This document shows positions 27,160 through 35,912 of a stretch of 64,000 bases of DNA, piece by piece. The stretch's first letter is position 1, and each line of letters begins with the position of its first letter. Location: the NCBI RefSeq assembly GCF_014696225.1, contig NZ_JACJPV010000004.1:124001-188000 (forward strand), read 5' to 3'. Both the position numbers and the translations under genes were made by a program. The stretch is from Anabaena sp. FACHB-1237 (GTDB taxonomy: Bacteria; Cyanobacteriota; Cyanobacteriia; Cyanobacteriales; Nostocaceae). The notes beneath the pieces were generated by a model. It ran no database searches. It had not been told where the DNA came from and saw nothing but the letters and a program-made list of their open reading frames with translations.

Positions 27160-30100
27160 TTAAGAAATTTTTGCTCCTCGTTTTTTCCATAAACGCAATT
27201 TAATTAATGCTAATTTTGTCCAACGGAGGCTAAAGATATCATGGAGTAAGGTATAGAAACAGGGAATAATAAATAAAGTTAGTAATGTAGCTAGGGATAA
27301 ACCAGAAAAAACTACCACTCCCAAAGGTTGCAAAAATTCTGCACCTTCTCCTATTCCTAAAGCTAGGGGAAACATACCTAAAACTGTGGTAATTGTGGTC
27401 ATTAAAATTGGTCTAAGTCGTTGAGGTGCTGCTTTTAAAATTGCAGTTTTGCGGTCTATTTTTTCCTGTTCTCGAATTTGATTAGCCAGTTCTACCATGA
27501 TAATAGCATTATTCACCACGATACCAACTAATAATACTGCTCCCACTATTACCGTTGCACCAATTGATGTATTTGTAATATAAAGTCCAAATATTCCTCC
27601 TGCTAATGCTAAGGGAATTGTGAACATAATTACTAAAGGATCAACTAAAGAATTATACTGTACTGCCATCACTACAAATACTAAAAATATCGCTAGTCCT
27701 CCTAATACTCCTAAAGAGTTTTGAATTTGTTGATTTGATTCTAATGCTGCACTGGGTAAAATACTAACTCCTGCTGGTAATTCTATATTTTTCAAAACTT
27801 GTGTAACTTCGGCTATTCCTGATCCTAAACTTGCTCCTTTATTCAAATTTCCTGCTATTAAAAATACTTGTCTTTGGTTAATTCTTTGAATTTCTCCTGG
27901 TGCTTTACCTTGGGAGATTTTAGCCACATCACTTAATTTAATGGGAGATTTACTATTGACAAATAATGGTAGTCTCTCTAATTGTGATATGCTTTCAATA
28001 GAGTTTTCATTAAGCTTGACTCGCACATCTACTAAACGATTATCCCTTTGTATTTGCGTAGGAATAGTTCCGGTAATTGCTGTTTGAATTGTCTCACCAA
28101 TTTCCTGGGTATTTAAACCAACGTTAGCTACTCTTTCCCAGTCTGGTAATATTAAAATCTCTGGTTGACGACTATCTGCATCAGGACGAAACCTTAGCGA
28201 TTTAACCTTTTCATCCAATGTTCTTAATACTTTTCTGCCGGTTTGTTCTAGGATTTTGCTATCATTTCCTTGAAGAATTACATCAATATCTGCACCTCTA
28301 ACTGGTGAATTATTTAAGATTAAACCTCTTACTTGCCCAGGGGTTAATCGTAAACGAATATCTACTAAATTGAGTTGGTTTAATTGTTTGCTAACTTTTT
28401 GGATGTAGTTTTCTACATTAGTTCCTGGTTTAAGGGTAATGGTACTAGAACTTCTCAAGGGGTTAGCAGTGGTACTACTGGCAAATAATGAACCTCCCAC
28501 GGTGGAAAATACATATTTAGTTTCTGGTTGGTTGCGGAGAATTTTACCTACTGTTGCCATGACTTTTTGATTAGTTTCTAATGGTGTACCAGGAGGAAAT
28601 TGGGCAAATAACGTAGCTTGTCCAGTATTAATGCGGGGAAGTATTTCTTGGGGAATTTGTGGAGTCATCCATAAACTACCAGAAACTAAAATAGAGACAA
28701 TTATTAAAATTGTCAAAAATCTCCATTTGACTATGGAAAATAAGAAATTTCCATAGAGTATAGTTGCTGCTTCAAAACGATTATTGAATTGTTTAAATAA
28801 CCAAAATTGGGTTAAGGAAATAGGTAATTTTAAACCTAATAATCTTGATGTCATCATGGGAACAACTGTCACAGCAACTAAAATAGAAGCTGCTACAGCA
28901 AAACTAATTGTTAAAATCAGTTCATTAAATAGCAAGGAAATAAATCCACCAATTAATAAAAATGGTAATACTGCTACTAGGTTGGTGCTGGTTGATGCTA
29001 ATAATGCTGATTCTACTTCTCGACTGCTTTTTTCTGATTGTTCAATAATTGATAAATGGGAATTTTTTAAACCTTGGGAAATATTTTCTAACATGACAAT
29101 GGAATTATCAACTACTATTCCCACTCCTAAAGCTAAACCTCCTAAACTAAAAACGTTTAATGATAATCCAAATAATCCCATCAAAATAATCGCAGTTAAT
29201 GATGCTAGGGGAATGGAGATGATAATAATTAAGGTTTGTCGCAATGAACCCAAAAATAACAAAACCGCTAAAGCTGCTAAACCTGTACCAATTAATCCTG
29301 AACTGGTAACGTTATTAATGGAGTTTCTAATAAATATTGATTCGTCTAATGTGGGAGTAAATGTTACTTTATCGCTAACTATTCCTGATTTTTGTAGTTC
29401 TGATAATCTGGTTTTGAGTCTTTCTACCACATCAACTGTATTCGCATCTGGTTGTTTTTGAACACTAACTTTTACTGCTTCTTCTCCATTCAAAGATACA
29501 AATACTCGCTGATTTTCTGCACCATCAATAATTTCTGCAAAATCTCGTAAATAAACCTTATTTTTCAGATTTGAATTAGCAATAGGAACTTCAAACAAGA
29601 GATTTTTGATTTCTTCTGTATTTTGAAAACGTCCGATAGTTCTGGTTAAATTTTCGGAAGTTGTTCCTAATATCCTACCTCCTGATATGTCTTGATTGCG
29701 TCTTTTCAGTTCATTCAAAACATCGTTTATACCAATGCCTAAAGATTGTAGTCTTTGTAAATCAAGGTTAATTCTAATTTCTTCTTGTACTCCTCCAGAA
29801 ACATCAACTACTGCAACTCCTGGAACTACGTTTAATTCTCTTGCTAATTCTTCTTCTGCAAATACTCTTAAATCAACTCCTTGTAAATCTTTGGAACTCA
29901 CTGCAAATTCATAAACTGGTAATTGAGAAGGATCAATTTTAAATATTCTTGGTTCTCTAATGGTATCTGGTAATCTACCTCTGGCACGATTAAATGTTGC
30001 GGTTGCGTCGTTTAATGCTTGATCAATATTTCCTCCTGGTTGAAAATACAAATCTAAGCTAATTTGTCCTTCCCGTGTTTGGGAAAATACTTGTAATACT

Positions 30101-30366
30101 CCTTCTGTTGCACTAAAGGATTCTTCTAATGGTTTGGTAATTTCATCTACTGCGACATTTGGAGAAATTCCTGGTGCTTCTATTCTCACTCCTATTCTGG
30201 GATAGGTAATTGATGGTAATAAATCTACTGGTAATCGCATGAGAAAAAAGATTCCCATGATGATTACTGCTAAGGTTAACATGAGTGTACCAATATGTTG
30301 GCGGATGGAAATAGCACTAATACTAAAACCGTTATTAACACTGTTATTTTGCTTTGATGTTTCCAT
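27160..30366 (-). CDS. RND efflux pump permease (AcrB/HAE1 type)
   Basis: 1068 residues, full length. Architecture is the standard two repeats: an N-terminal helix, a large periplasmic porter loop (about 45-335), helices 2-6, a second helix/porter block, and helices 8-12. Readable motifs are RLPVDLLPSITYPRIGV near the start, GGLALGVGIVVDNSIVMLEN in TM4 with the proton-relay Asp, and VGIVVNNAIIMVELANQ in TM10. It pumps substrates from membrane or periplasm through a trimer. The adaptor gene is directly upstream (32 bp), so the two form an operon. No outer-membrane partner is adjacent; a TolC-like gene is at 53771. Confidence 0.93.
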   Translation of the reverse strand: METSKQNNSVNNGFSISAISIRQHIGTLMLTLAVIIMGIFFLMRLPVDLLPSITYPRIGVRIEAPGISPNVAVDEITKPLEESFSATEGVLQVFSQTREGQISLDLYFQPGGNIDQALNDATATFNRARGRLPDTIREPRIFKIDPSQLPVYEFAVSSKDLQGVDLRVFAEEELARELNVVPGVAVVDVSGGVQEEIRINLDLQRLQSLGIGINDVLNELKRRNQDISGGRILGTTSENLTRTIGRFQNTEEIKNLLFEVPIANSNLKNKVYLRDFAEIIDGAENQRVFVSLNGEEAVKVSVQKQPDANTVDVVERLKTRLSELQKSGIVSDKVTFTPTLDESIFIRNSINNVTSSGLIGTGLAALAVLLFLGSLRQTLIIIISIPLASLTAIILMGLFGLSLNVFSLGGLALGVGIVVDNSIVMLENISQGLKNSHLSIIEQSEKSSREVESALLASTSTNLVAVLPFLLIGGFISLLFNELILTISFAVAASILVAVTVVPMMTSRLLGLKLPISLTQFWLFKQFNNRFEAATILYGNFLFSIVKWRFLTILIIVSILVSGSLWMTPQIPQEILPRINTGQATLFAQFPPGTPLETNQKVMATVGKILRNQPETKYVFSTVGGSLFASSTTANPLRSSSTITLKPGTNVENYIQKVSKQLNQLNLVDIRLRLTPGQVRGLILNNSPVRGADIDVILQGNDSKILEQTGRKVLRTLDEKVKSLRFRPDADSRQPEILILPDWERVANVGLNTQEIGETIQTAITGTIPTQIQRDNRLVDVRVKLNENSIESISQLERLPLFVNSKSPIKLSDVAKISQGKAPGEIQRINQRQVFLIAGNLNKGASLGSGIAEVTQVLKNIELPAGVSILPSAALESNQQIQNSLGVLGGLAIFLVFVVMAVQYNSLVDPLVIMFTIPLALAGGIFGLYITNTSIGATVIVGAVLLVGIVVNNAIIMVELANQIREQEKIDRKTAILKAAPQRLRPILMTTITTVLGMFPLALGIGEGAEFLQPLGVVVFSGLSLATLLTLFIIPCFYTLLHDIFSLRWTKLALIKLRLWKKRGAKIS

Positions 30367-30398
30367 ATTTATTGAGGTATTTTCAGTTAATAAATGGG

Positions 30399-31694
30399 TT
30401 AATTATTTTTATCTGATGATTCTGATAACATGGATAATTTGACAGGTTTACCATTTTTTAATGGTTGATTACTCCGCACTACATAATTATCTCCTGGTTG
30501 TAATCCTGATAATATTTCTACTTTGTTATTCGCAATTTTGCCGATGGTAATTGCTTGTTGTTTTACTGTGGTTTTCTCTCCTCTTTTCTGCACTATAAAA
30601 ACTGTGGAGGTGCTATTTTCTGTGATTTCTTGATCTTGGTTATTAATTGCAGTTATTGGGATGATCACTCGTTTATTTTCTGAGGTGGTAAATTTCACTC
30701 TTGCTAATAGTCCACTACCGATTTTATTCTCTATGTTAGGAATAACTATTTCTACAGGAATCAGTCGAGATGTGTTATCTGCACTGGGAGAAATTCTGTT
30801 AACTCTACCAATGATTTCTTGATCAGGAAATGCGTCTAATTTCACTTGTACAGATTGTCCAATTTTAATTTTTGCTAGTTCTAATTCGGAAATTTGTGTG
30901 ATGATTTTCACTTGACTAAAATCACCTATTTTTAATATTTCACTTCCTGGTTGTATTAGGTTTCCTGGTTCGGTAGTTTTTTCTATGACTGTACCTGTAA
31001 TGGGTGAAATTATGCGAGCATAAGAACGTCTTTCTGCTGCGGCTTTGACTACTGCTTTTTGGGCTAATACTCGTCCTTGGGCTGCTGTTACTGCTTCTTT
31101 TTCTGTTTGTACTTGTTGTAAGGTAACTTTGAGAGATTGTTTTGCTGTTTGGGCTTTTGTTTTTGCTTGTTCGGTTATCTGTTGTGATATTGCACCTTCT
31201 TTATATAGTTTGTACATTCTCTGATAGTCTGATTCAGCTTGCATTAGTTCTAGTTTGGCTTTCTCAACTTGAGCTAGAGCGTTACTAATTTGTGTTTTAG
31301 CTCTGTCTAATTCTGATTTATTGGTTACAAGTTGAGCTTCAGCTTGTTTTAAGGTATTGAGTAATAAAATATCATCTACTTGACTGATAATTTTACCGCG
31401 ATTGACGGTATCACCTATATCTAAATTTAGTGCTAGTAGTCTTCCTTCGATTTGCGATCGCACGGAAATTATACGAAATGGTGCTGTACTCCCAGTATAC
31501 TCCGGTTGGGGTTCTAGGAGGTTAGCATGAGCGATCGCTGCATCTACCACTGTTTCCTGACTTTCCTGTTTAGGTTTGCGAGACTGCGCTTCTACTGACT
31601 CTTTTGGTAATGAACCGCAACTAACTGTTAATGATGCTAATGCTAACATCATAGTTATGGATAATAGTGGTTTTTTGATGTTTAATATCATCAA
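30399..31694 (-). CDS. RND periplasmic adaptor (membrane fusion lipoprotein)
   Basis: 431 residues. The N-terminus is a lipoprotein signal with lipobox LTVSC at about residues 22-26, so the mature protein starts at Cys 26. A barrel/lipoyl half (RSQIEGRLLALNLDIGDTVN), a long alpha-helical hairpin (about 110-200, with KSELDRAKTQISNALAQVEK), the second lipoyl half (ISPITGTVIEKTTEPGNLI) and a beta-barrel domain follow, as in AcrA/HlyD-like adaptors. It bridges the RND permease (27160-30366) to an outer-membrane channel. First gene of the two-gene operon. Confidence 0.92.
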   Translation of the reverse strand: MMILNIKKPLLSITMMLALASLTVSCGSLPKESVEAQSRKPKQESQETVVDAAIAHANLLEPQPEYTGSTAPFRIISVRSQIEGRLLALNLDIGDTVNRGKIISQVDDILLLNTLKQAEAQLVTNKSELDRAKTQISNALAQVEKAKLELMQAESDYQRMYKLYKEGAISQQITEQAKTKAQTAKQSLKVTLQQVQTEKEAVTAAQGRVLAQKAVVKAAAERRSYARIISPITGTVIEKTTEPGNLIQPGSEILKIGDFSQVKIITQISELELAKIKIGQSVQVKLDAFPDQEIIGRVNRISPSADNTSRLIPVEIVIPNIENKIGSGLLARVKFTTSENKRVIIPITAINNQDQEITENSTSTVFIVQKRGEKTTVKQQAITIGKIANNKVEILSGLQPGDNYVVRSNQPLKNGKPVKLSMLSESSDKNN

Positions 31695-31916
31695 TTTAGT
31701 CCCTCATTGACTGTAGATACTCTGCTGATGGATGTATATAATTTTCGAGTTTTATCGAGTCTTTGTAGAATTATAAAATAAGTATAAAAATTTTGCAGAA
31801 ATTAATATTCCCCAGTTCTAGGAAAGGTTGGAGAGTGATCAAGATGTCTTTAAATATACAATTTATAGTTAAATAATTAATATTATCTGTGTCTTAGGAA
31901 GGAATAAAAAATATAG

Positions 31917-32002
31917 AATAAATACTAAATAATTAAATATTCCGATCACCTGACGAACTTTAATACCCCATCCCTTTGTTGCATAAACAAGGGATTTTTT
32001 TT
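31917..32002 (+). ncRNA. candidate small RNA, copy 1, with intrinsic terminator
   Basis: An AT-rich lead aataaatactaaat is followed by the core ccgatcacctgacgaacttt, then a terminator: stem atccctt (31970-31976) with aagggat (31989-31995) and a run of eight T. A diverged second copy at 32093 keeps the same order of parts. The transcript and its function are unproven. Confidence 0.45.
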
Positions 32003-32092
32003 ATGGTGGAAATGTTTTAATTTGATAAATAGTACCAAAAGTCAGTAATAATTGAAAATTTATATATCCTGGGGGGGACATGATTAGCTGAT

Positions 32093-32180
32093 AATAAATA
32101 TTAAATATTAAATAGCCCGATTACCCTACCGGACTTTAGCTCCAAATCCTCTCTTGTGTACTAATATCAAGAGAGGTTTT
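32093..32180 (+). ncRNA. candidate small RNA, copy 2, with intrinsic terminator
   Basis: It has the same layout as the unit at 31917: the lead aataaatattaaatat, the core cccgattaccctaccggact, then a perfect 9-bp stem (cctctcttg 32148-32156 with caagagagg 32168-32176) and tttt. The stem sequence is unrelated to copy 1, but the terminator structure is kept. Confidence 0.45.
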
Positions 32181-32190
32181 ATTGAATAAT

Positions 32191-32307
32191 AGGACTTACG
32201 CAAGTGTCACACTAAAAAATCTGTTTATTTGCAAGATTTATACTGTCTGACGTGGTTGGTGAGCTTGTCGAACGACACCCTACGAATGTGCCAGTTGCGT
32301 AAGTCCT
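32191..32307 (+). repeat. MITE-like element (family R2), copy 2
   Basis: Starts aggacttacgcaagtgtcac and ends gtgccagttgcgtaagtcct, which are imperfect inverted repeats. The core includes ttatactgtctgacgtggtt. It is a shorter version of the copy at 38967-39119. Confidence 0.8.
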
Positions 32308-32477
32308 GAATAAGTTATTAGCAGTCGGTAATATTCATCAGCTTTTATTTTGAAAGTTTACTAAGAAATTTACTAATCTTTGTTTGTTAATCAAAATATG
32401 AATTTATCTCACGCAGAGGCACAGAGACGCAAAGAGTATTTGATGGTGCGTCACAAGACGCACTCTAAATCTTTCAT

Positions 32478-33680
32478 TTAAACAAACTTTTTGGTAAATT
32501 CATACATTAAGTCTACTCTACCTTTTCTTAACATTGCTGGATCTAATCTTTCGGTAGTATTACAAGTCATTAATACCACTAATTTTTGTTTAATTTGAAT
32601 CCCAGATTCATCAATGACACTTTGATATAATGTCCCATCTAATAAGGCCAAAATATGCTCAGTTTTATTATTATATTGGGCAACTTCTGATGATCGATCC
32701 TGGGCTAAATTATCAGCTTCATTGATGATAATACAAATTTTTTCTAAATATGTAGGTGGCACAAAATTAGTAATAGCATCATGATCTAAAATAAAAATCA
32801 CATATCCTAATGATACGAGAATTTCTTTAGCTACACTTTGAGTCCAGGCGGTTTTTCCTGTTCCTGGTGCGCCATGCACAAGCACTGCTAACTGATTTTG
32901 ACTTAAAATAGTTTGTTGTACAGTATCGGTAAAATCTTGAATATCCTGGGGAAATGTTCGCAAAGGAAATTGACTATATACTTTACCCACTCGACTTTGA
33001 TATCCACTTAACATTAAGGCTAAATCATAGGTGGCTTTATTAATTAATGGTTTGAGATCATTAGCCATTAAAGTGTAGTTTCTTCTCCCTCTTTCATAAG
33101 CCTCTATTTGTAACCAAACATCCTCCTTTTGCCAATAAGCATATACTGTATTAATCACATCTAATTTTTCCCAACTCACAAATTTCTCTACGGGAAAATA
33201 AAAGTCTCTCTCTGAATAATATTGAGTAATAATATTAGGACGATCTAATATTTTTAAAACTCTTAAAACTGTAATTTCTTGCAGCAAGTTCAGTACATAA
33301 TCAATAGGAATACTATTACGATTGACAAATTGAACTAATGGTGTTTCTGTACTTAAATAATCTTTATGGCGTTGTTCTGGTGTCATCATATCTGGTGTGA
33401 TGTAATTCCAAAACTTTTGAAATTCACCACGAGTATAATCAGACGCTAAATTAAGAATATTTGCCCACCAAGCATACTCTTTTCTGGCTAAAGCATCTGC
33501 ATAATAACTCATTAAATTGATGCTTTTTTGAGTTAATTCTTGAGTATCATGAAATAAAATTCTGCCAAAATATTCTAAGTCAAAATCTCTATGAAATGGT
33601 CGCCAACCACTAGATAATAAGTTTTGACAGTTTTTATTGCTGTTACTAGTTTCGCTAGTTCGGAAATAATCAAAATCCAT
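32478..33680 (-). CDS. AAA-family ATPase with an uncharacterised N-terminal region
   Basis: 400 residues. The first 240 form a helical region I do not recognise. The C-terminal AAA core has Walker A GAPGTGKT (270-277), a Walker B-like strand ICIIINEADN (about 316-323) in which the usual Asp-Glu reads Asn-Glu (320-321), sensor 1 VVLMTCNTTERLDPAM, and an arginine-rich end RKGRVDLMYEF. The layout resembles MoxR/Bcs1-like remodelling ATPases, but the family is unclear. It stands alone; no obvious client gene is next to it. Confidence 0.75.
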   Translation of the reverse strand: MDFDYFRTSETSNSNKNCQNLLSSGWRPFHRDFDLEYFGRILFHDTQELTQKSINLMSYYADALARKEYAWWANILNLASDYTRGEFQKFWNYITPDMMTPEQRHKDYLSTETPLVQFVNRNSIPIDYVLNLLQEITVLRVLKILDRPNIITQYYSERDFYFPVEKFVSWEKLDVINTVYAYWQKEDVWLQIEAYERGRRNYTLMANDLKPLINKATYDLALMLSGYQSRVGKVYSQFPLRTFPQDIQDFTDTVQQTILSQNQLAVLVHGAPGTGKTAWTQSVAKEILVSLGYVIFILDHDAITNFVPPTYLEKICIIINEADNLAQDRSSEVAQYNNKTEHILALLDGTLYQSVIDESGIQIKQKLVVLMTCNTTERLDPAMLRKGRVDLMYEFTKKFV

Positions 33681-34302
33681 ATCAGAATAACTATTGTATG
33701 TTCAGTGTATGTTACATAAGACAATGATACACAATTTTACTTCCTATACATCAGGCTGTATTGCAGTGTATTTCAAAAATAAAATTGTGTCAACTGATTT
33801 AAGTATGATTGATGCAATTGTCATGCTGACAGAAGCAAGCTATTTTAATGTAGCACATCTGACTAGAAAATTGTTTGTGTAGGTATTTTGGAGATTGTGG
33901 AGAGATAATAGAGAGGTTAAGGTCTTAGTGTTGGTAATTTTAGATAATTTTTTATTATACACATATCATACGTATATTATACACATATTTAGGTAGTTGA
34001 TACCAATGCTACATGAAAGTTTACTATAAATGCTTATTAAAAAGACTTATGAAGTTTATATTCGTGTAAATATGGGTAATTTTTCCATATTTAATAACAC
34101 TAAATTTCCATTTTTATGATTAACTAATTACGGTTTACCGAAATAATCATCATCATTAAATTAGGGTTTTCCGCACTTTTTATATAGTTCGGTGATCATC
34201 ATTTAATAAGTGATAAAAACCGAATTTACATTTATTTTGGATCTGAATAAGATGATATCAAATCAAGAAATTAAGCAGTTATTCATCAAGGAGAAAAAGA
34301 AT
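33681..34302. other. intergenic upstream of hsp20
   Basis: A 62-codon frame at 33694-33882 looks spurious. The region 33940-34100 is AT-rich. Around 34140-34200 two related strings (ccgaaataatcatcatcatt and ttcggtgatcatcattta) flank a tatata box and may be a regulatory site for hsp20. No CIRCE element is visible. Confidence 0.4.
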
Positions 34303-34737
34303 ATGTTATTACGTTATCATCCCTGGCAAGAGATCAATGATATCCAACGTCAATTAGAACGTTTATTTACTGATAAAATACCTAATGAATCGCTAGAAAG
34401 AGAGTTAATTAAATCTCCGGCTGCGGAACTAAAAGAAACAGATGAAGCAATTTATTTAAGGCTGGAATTACCAGGAATGTCAGCTAAAGATTTAGATATC
34501 CAAGTAACTAAAAATTCTGTTTCTATCACTGGAGAACGGAAAAATAGCAGTCATTCTCAGGCGGAAGGTGTAACTAAAAGTGAGTTTTTCTATGGTAAGT
34601 TTCAAAGGGTAATTCCTCTACCTAGTCATGTACAAAATACTCAAGTGGTGGCTGATTATCAAGATGGTATTTTGAGTTTAACTTTGCCCAAGGTACAAGC
34701 AGAACAAAATAAGGTTGTTAAGGTTAATTTAGGTTAA
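34303..34737 (+). CDS. hspA: Hsp20 / small heat-shock protein
   Basis: 144 residues from ATG 34303 (MLLRYHPWQEINDIQRQ). The site aaggag lies about nine bases upstream, which decides this start over an in-frame codon at 34210. The alpha-crystallin domain occupies about residues 45-140: AAELKETDEAIYLRLELPGM, SKDLDIQ-like strands, GERKNSS, YGKFQRVIPLP, and the C-terminal DGILSLTLPK. It acts as an ATP-independent holdase; cyanobacterial HspA protects thylakoids and phycobilisomes. A strong bidirectional terminator follows. Confidence 0.93.
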   Translation: MLLRYHPWQEINDIQRQLERLFTDKIPNESLERELIKSPAAELKETDEAIYLRLELPGMSAKDLDIQVTKNSVSITGERKNSSHSQAEGVTKSEFFYGKFQRVIPLPSHVQNTQVVADYQDGILSLTLPKVQAEQNKVVKVNLG

Positions 34738-34761
34738 TTTAGGTTAATCTTTAGATCCTTC

Positions 34762-34795
34762 AAATCCCCGACTTTTTGAAGAAGTCGGGGATTTT
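34762..34795. terminator. bidirectional terminator between hsp20 and the histidine kinase
   Basis: The stem aaatccccgactt pairs with aagtcggggattt, followed by tttt on the plus strand and aaa on the other side. It lies between convergent genes, two bases from the kinase stop codon. Member of the atccccgactt family. Confidence 0.75.
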
Positions 34796-34796
34796 A

Positions 34797-35906
34797 TCAT
34801 GATTTAGGTAGTTTAACTGTGAATGTACTACCTTTTCCTGGTTGAGAATTAACTTCTATTTTACCTTTATGCGCTTGGACTAAAAGATTGGTAAGATGTA
34901 ATCCTAAACCACTTCCCGATCTTTTATGTTTACCTTGTCTAAACCTCTCAAAAATTCTTTTTTGATCTTCAATAGCAATACCATAGCCTGTGTCAACTAC
35001 TTTAACAATTACTTGATTTTCATCAGGATTTGTGCTTTCAGCAATAGATATTTCTACACTACCTACATCGGTAAATTTGATAGCGTTACCAATGATATTA
35101 CTAAATATTCTTCTCAGTTCTAATTCGTCTCCTCTGATAGTTCCTGGTTGTTTTTCTGTGTCTAGTTGATTTAATTCTTGGGTATTTAATTTGAGGGTTA
35201 AGTTTTTTTCTGTTGCTAAAGGTTGAAGTTCCGTGACTATTTCTGACAAAATTGTTGTTAAGTTACAAAGTCCAATATTTAAGGTCTTTTTCCCGTCTTC
35301 AAAACGATAGACTTCTAGCAAGGTATTCACCATTGTGATTAAATTATGATTACTGCGAATCATGGTCGTAATTGCTTGTTTCATTTCTGTACTAAGGGGA
35401 CAAAATGTTTCTTGCAGAAATATATTTAACATTCTATCCGCAGCTACTAGGGGTGTTCTTAAATCGTGGGTAAGACGAGAAACAAAATCTTCTCGCTGTC
35501 TTAACATTCTTTTTTGGTCGTCAATGCTATGTTTTAATCTTAATAGCGATCGCACTCTAGCTAATAATTCCTCTATATCAAAGGGTTTTCTAATAAAATC
35601 ATCGGCACCAGCATCTAATCCTTCCACTGCACTAGCTTCATCACATCCTGTAATTAATAAAATGGGAATATAGCTGAGATTAGCATTATTGCGGATTCTT
35701 TTAGTGACTTCATAACCATCCATTTCTGGCATACTGATATCTAACAATATTAAATCTGGTTCTGCTGCGGCAATTTTTGCTAAAGCCATTTTACCACTGG
35801 TTGCTGACTCAACTTCATATCCCTGAGTTTCTAAAATCCTTTTGACTAAAATGAGATTATCTTCTATATCGTCAATGGATAAAATCTGATCTGGTTTGAT
35901 AGTCAT
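34797..35906 (-). CDS. response regulator-histidine kinase hybrid (REC-HisKA-HATPase)
   Basis: 369 residues. An N-terminal receiver domain (phospho-acceptor Asp 56 in LILLDISMPEMDG, Lys in FIRKPFD) is fused to a HisKA domain (SRLTHDLRTPL, His 147) and a HATPase_c domain (NIIGNAIKFTDVGSVEI, VVDTGYGIAIEDQKRIFERF, SGSGLGLHLTNLL). There are no membrane segments, so it is a soluble signal integrator. The second kinase gene lies only six bases upstream, so the pair is one operon; a LuxR-type regulator is divergent at 38051. Stimulus unknown. Confidence 0.93.
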   Translation of the reverse strand: MTIKPDQILSIDDIEDNLILVKRILETQGYEVESATSGKMALAKIAAAEPDLILLDISMPEMDGYEVTKRIRNNANLSYIPILLITGCDEASAVEGLDAGADDFIRKPFDIEELLARVRSLLRLKHSIDDQKRMLRQREDFVSRLTHDLRTPLVAADRMLNIFLQETFCPLSTEMKQAITTMIRSNHNLITMVNTLLEVYRFEDGKKTLNIGLCNLTTILSEIVTELQPLATEKNLTLKLNTQELNQLDTEKQPGTIRGDELELRRIFSNIIGNAIKFTDVGSVEISIAESTNPDENQVIVKVVDTGYGIAIEDQKRIFERFRQGKHKRSGSGLGLHLTNLLVQAHKGKIEVNSQPGKGSTFTVKLPKS

Positions 35907-35912
35907 ATTTCT

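Larger units (their letters stand above)
31695..32477. other. intergenic with two candidate sRNAs and a MITE
   Basis: Between the RND operon and the AAA ATPase, both on the minus strand. It holds the tandem terminator-bearing units at 31917-32002 and 32093-32180, family R2 copy 2 (32191-32307), and a short cgcagaggc/gacgcaaag repeat at about 32411-32437. Confidence 0.6.

Noticed and set aside
31917-32180. Naming the tandem candidate RNAs NsiR1
   Set aside because: I cannot recall the NsiR1 sequence well enough, and the expected hetF neighbour is absent.
33694-33882. 62-codon plus-strand frame upstream of hsp20
   Set aside because: Composition is not protein-like, no ribosome site, no family resemblance.
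34140-34302. RNA thermometer or CIRCE element before hsp20
   Set aside because: No clear pairing that hides the ribosome site and no CIRCE inverted repeat; only a loose pair of similar strings was seen.
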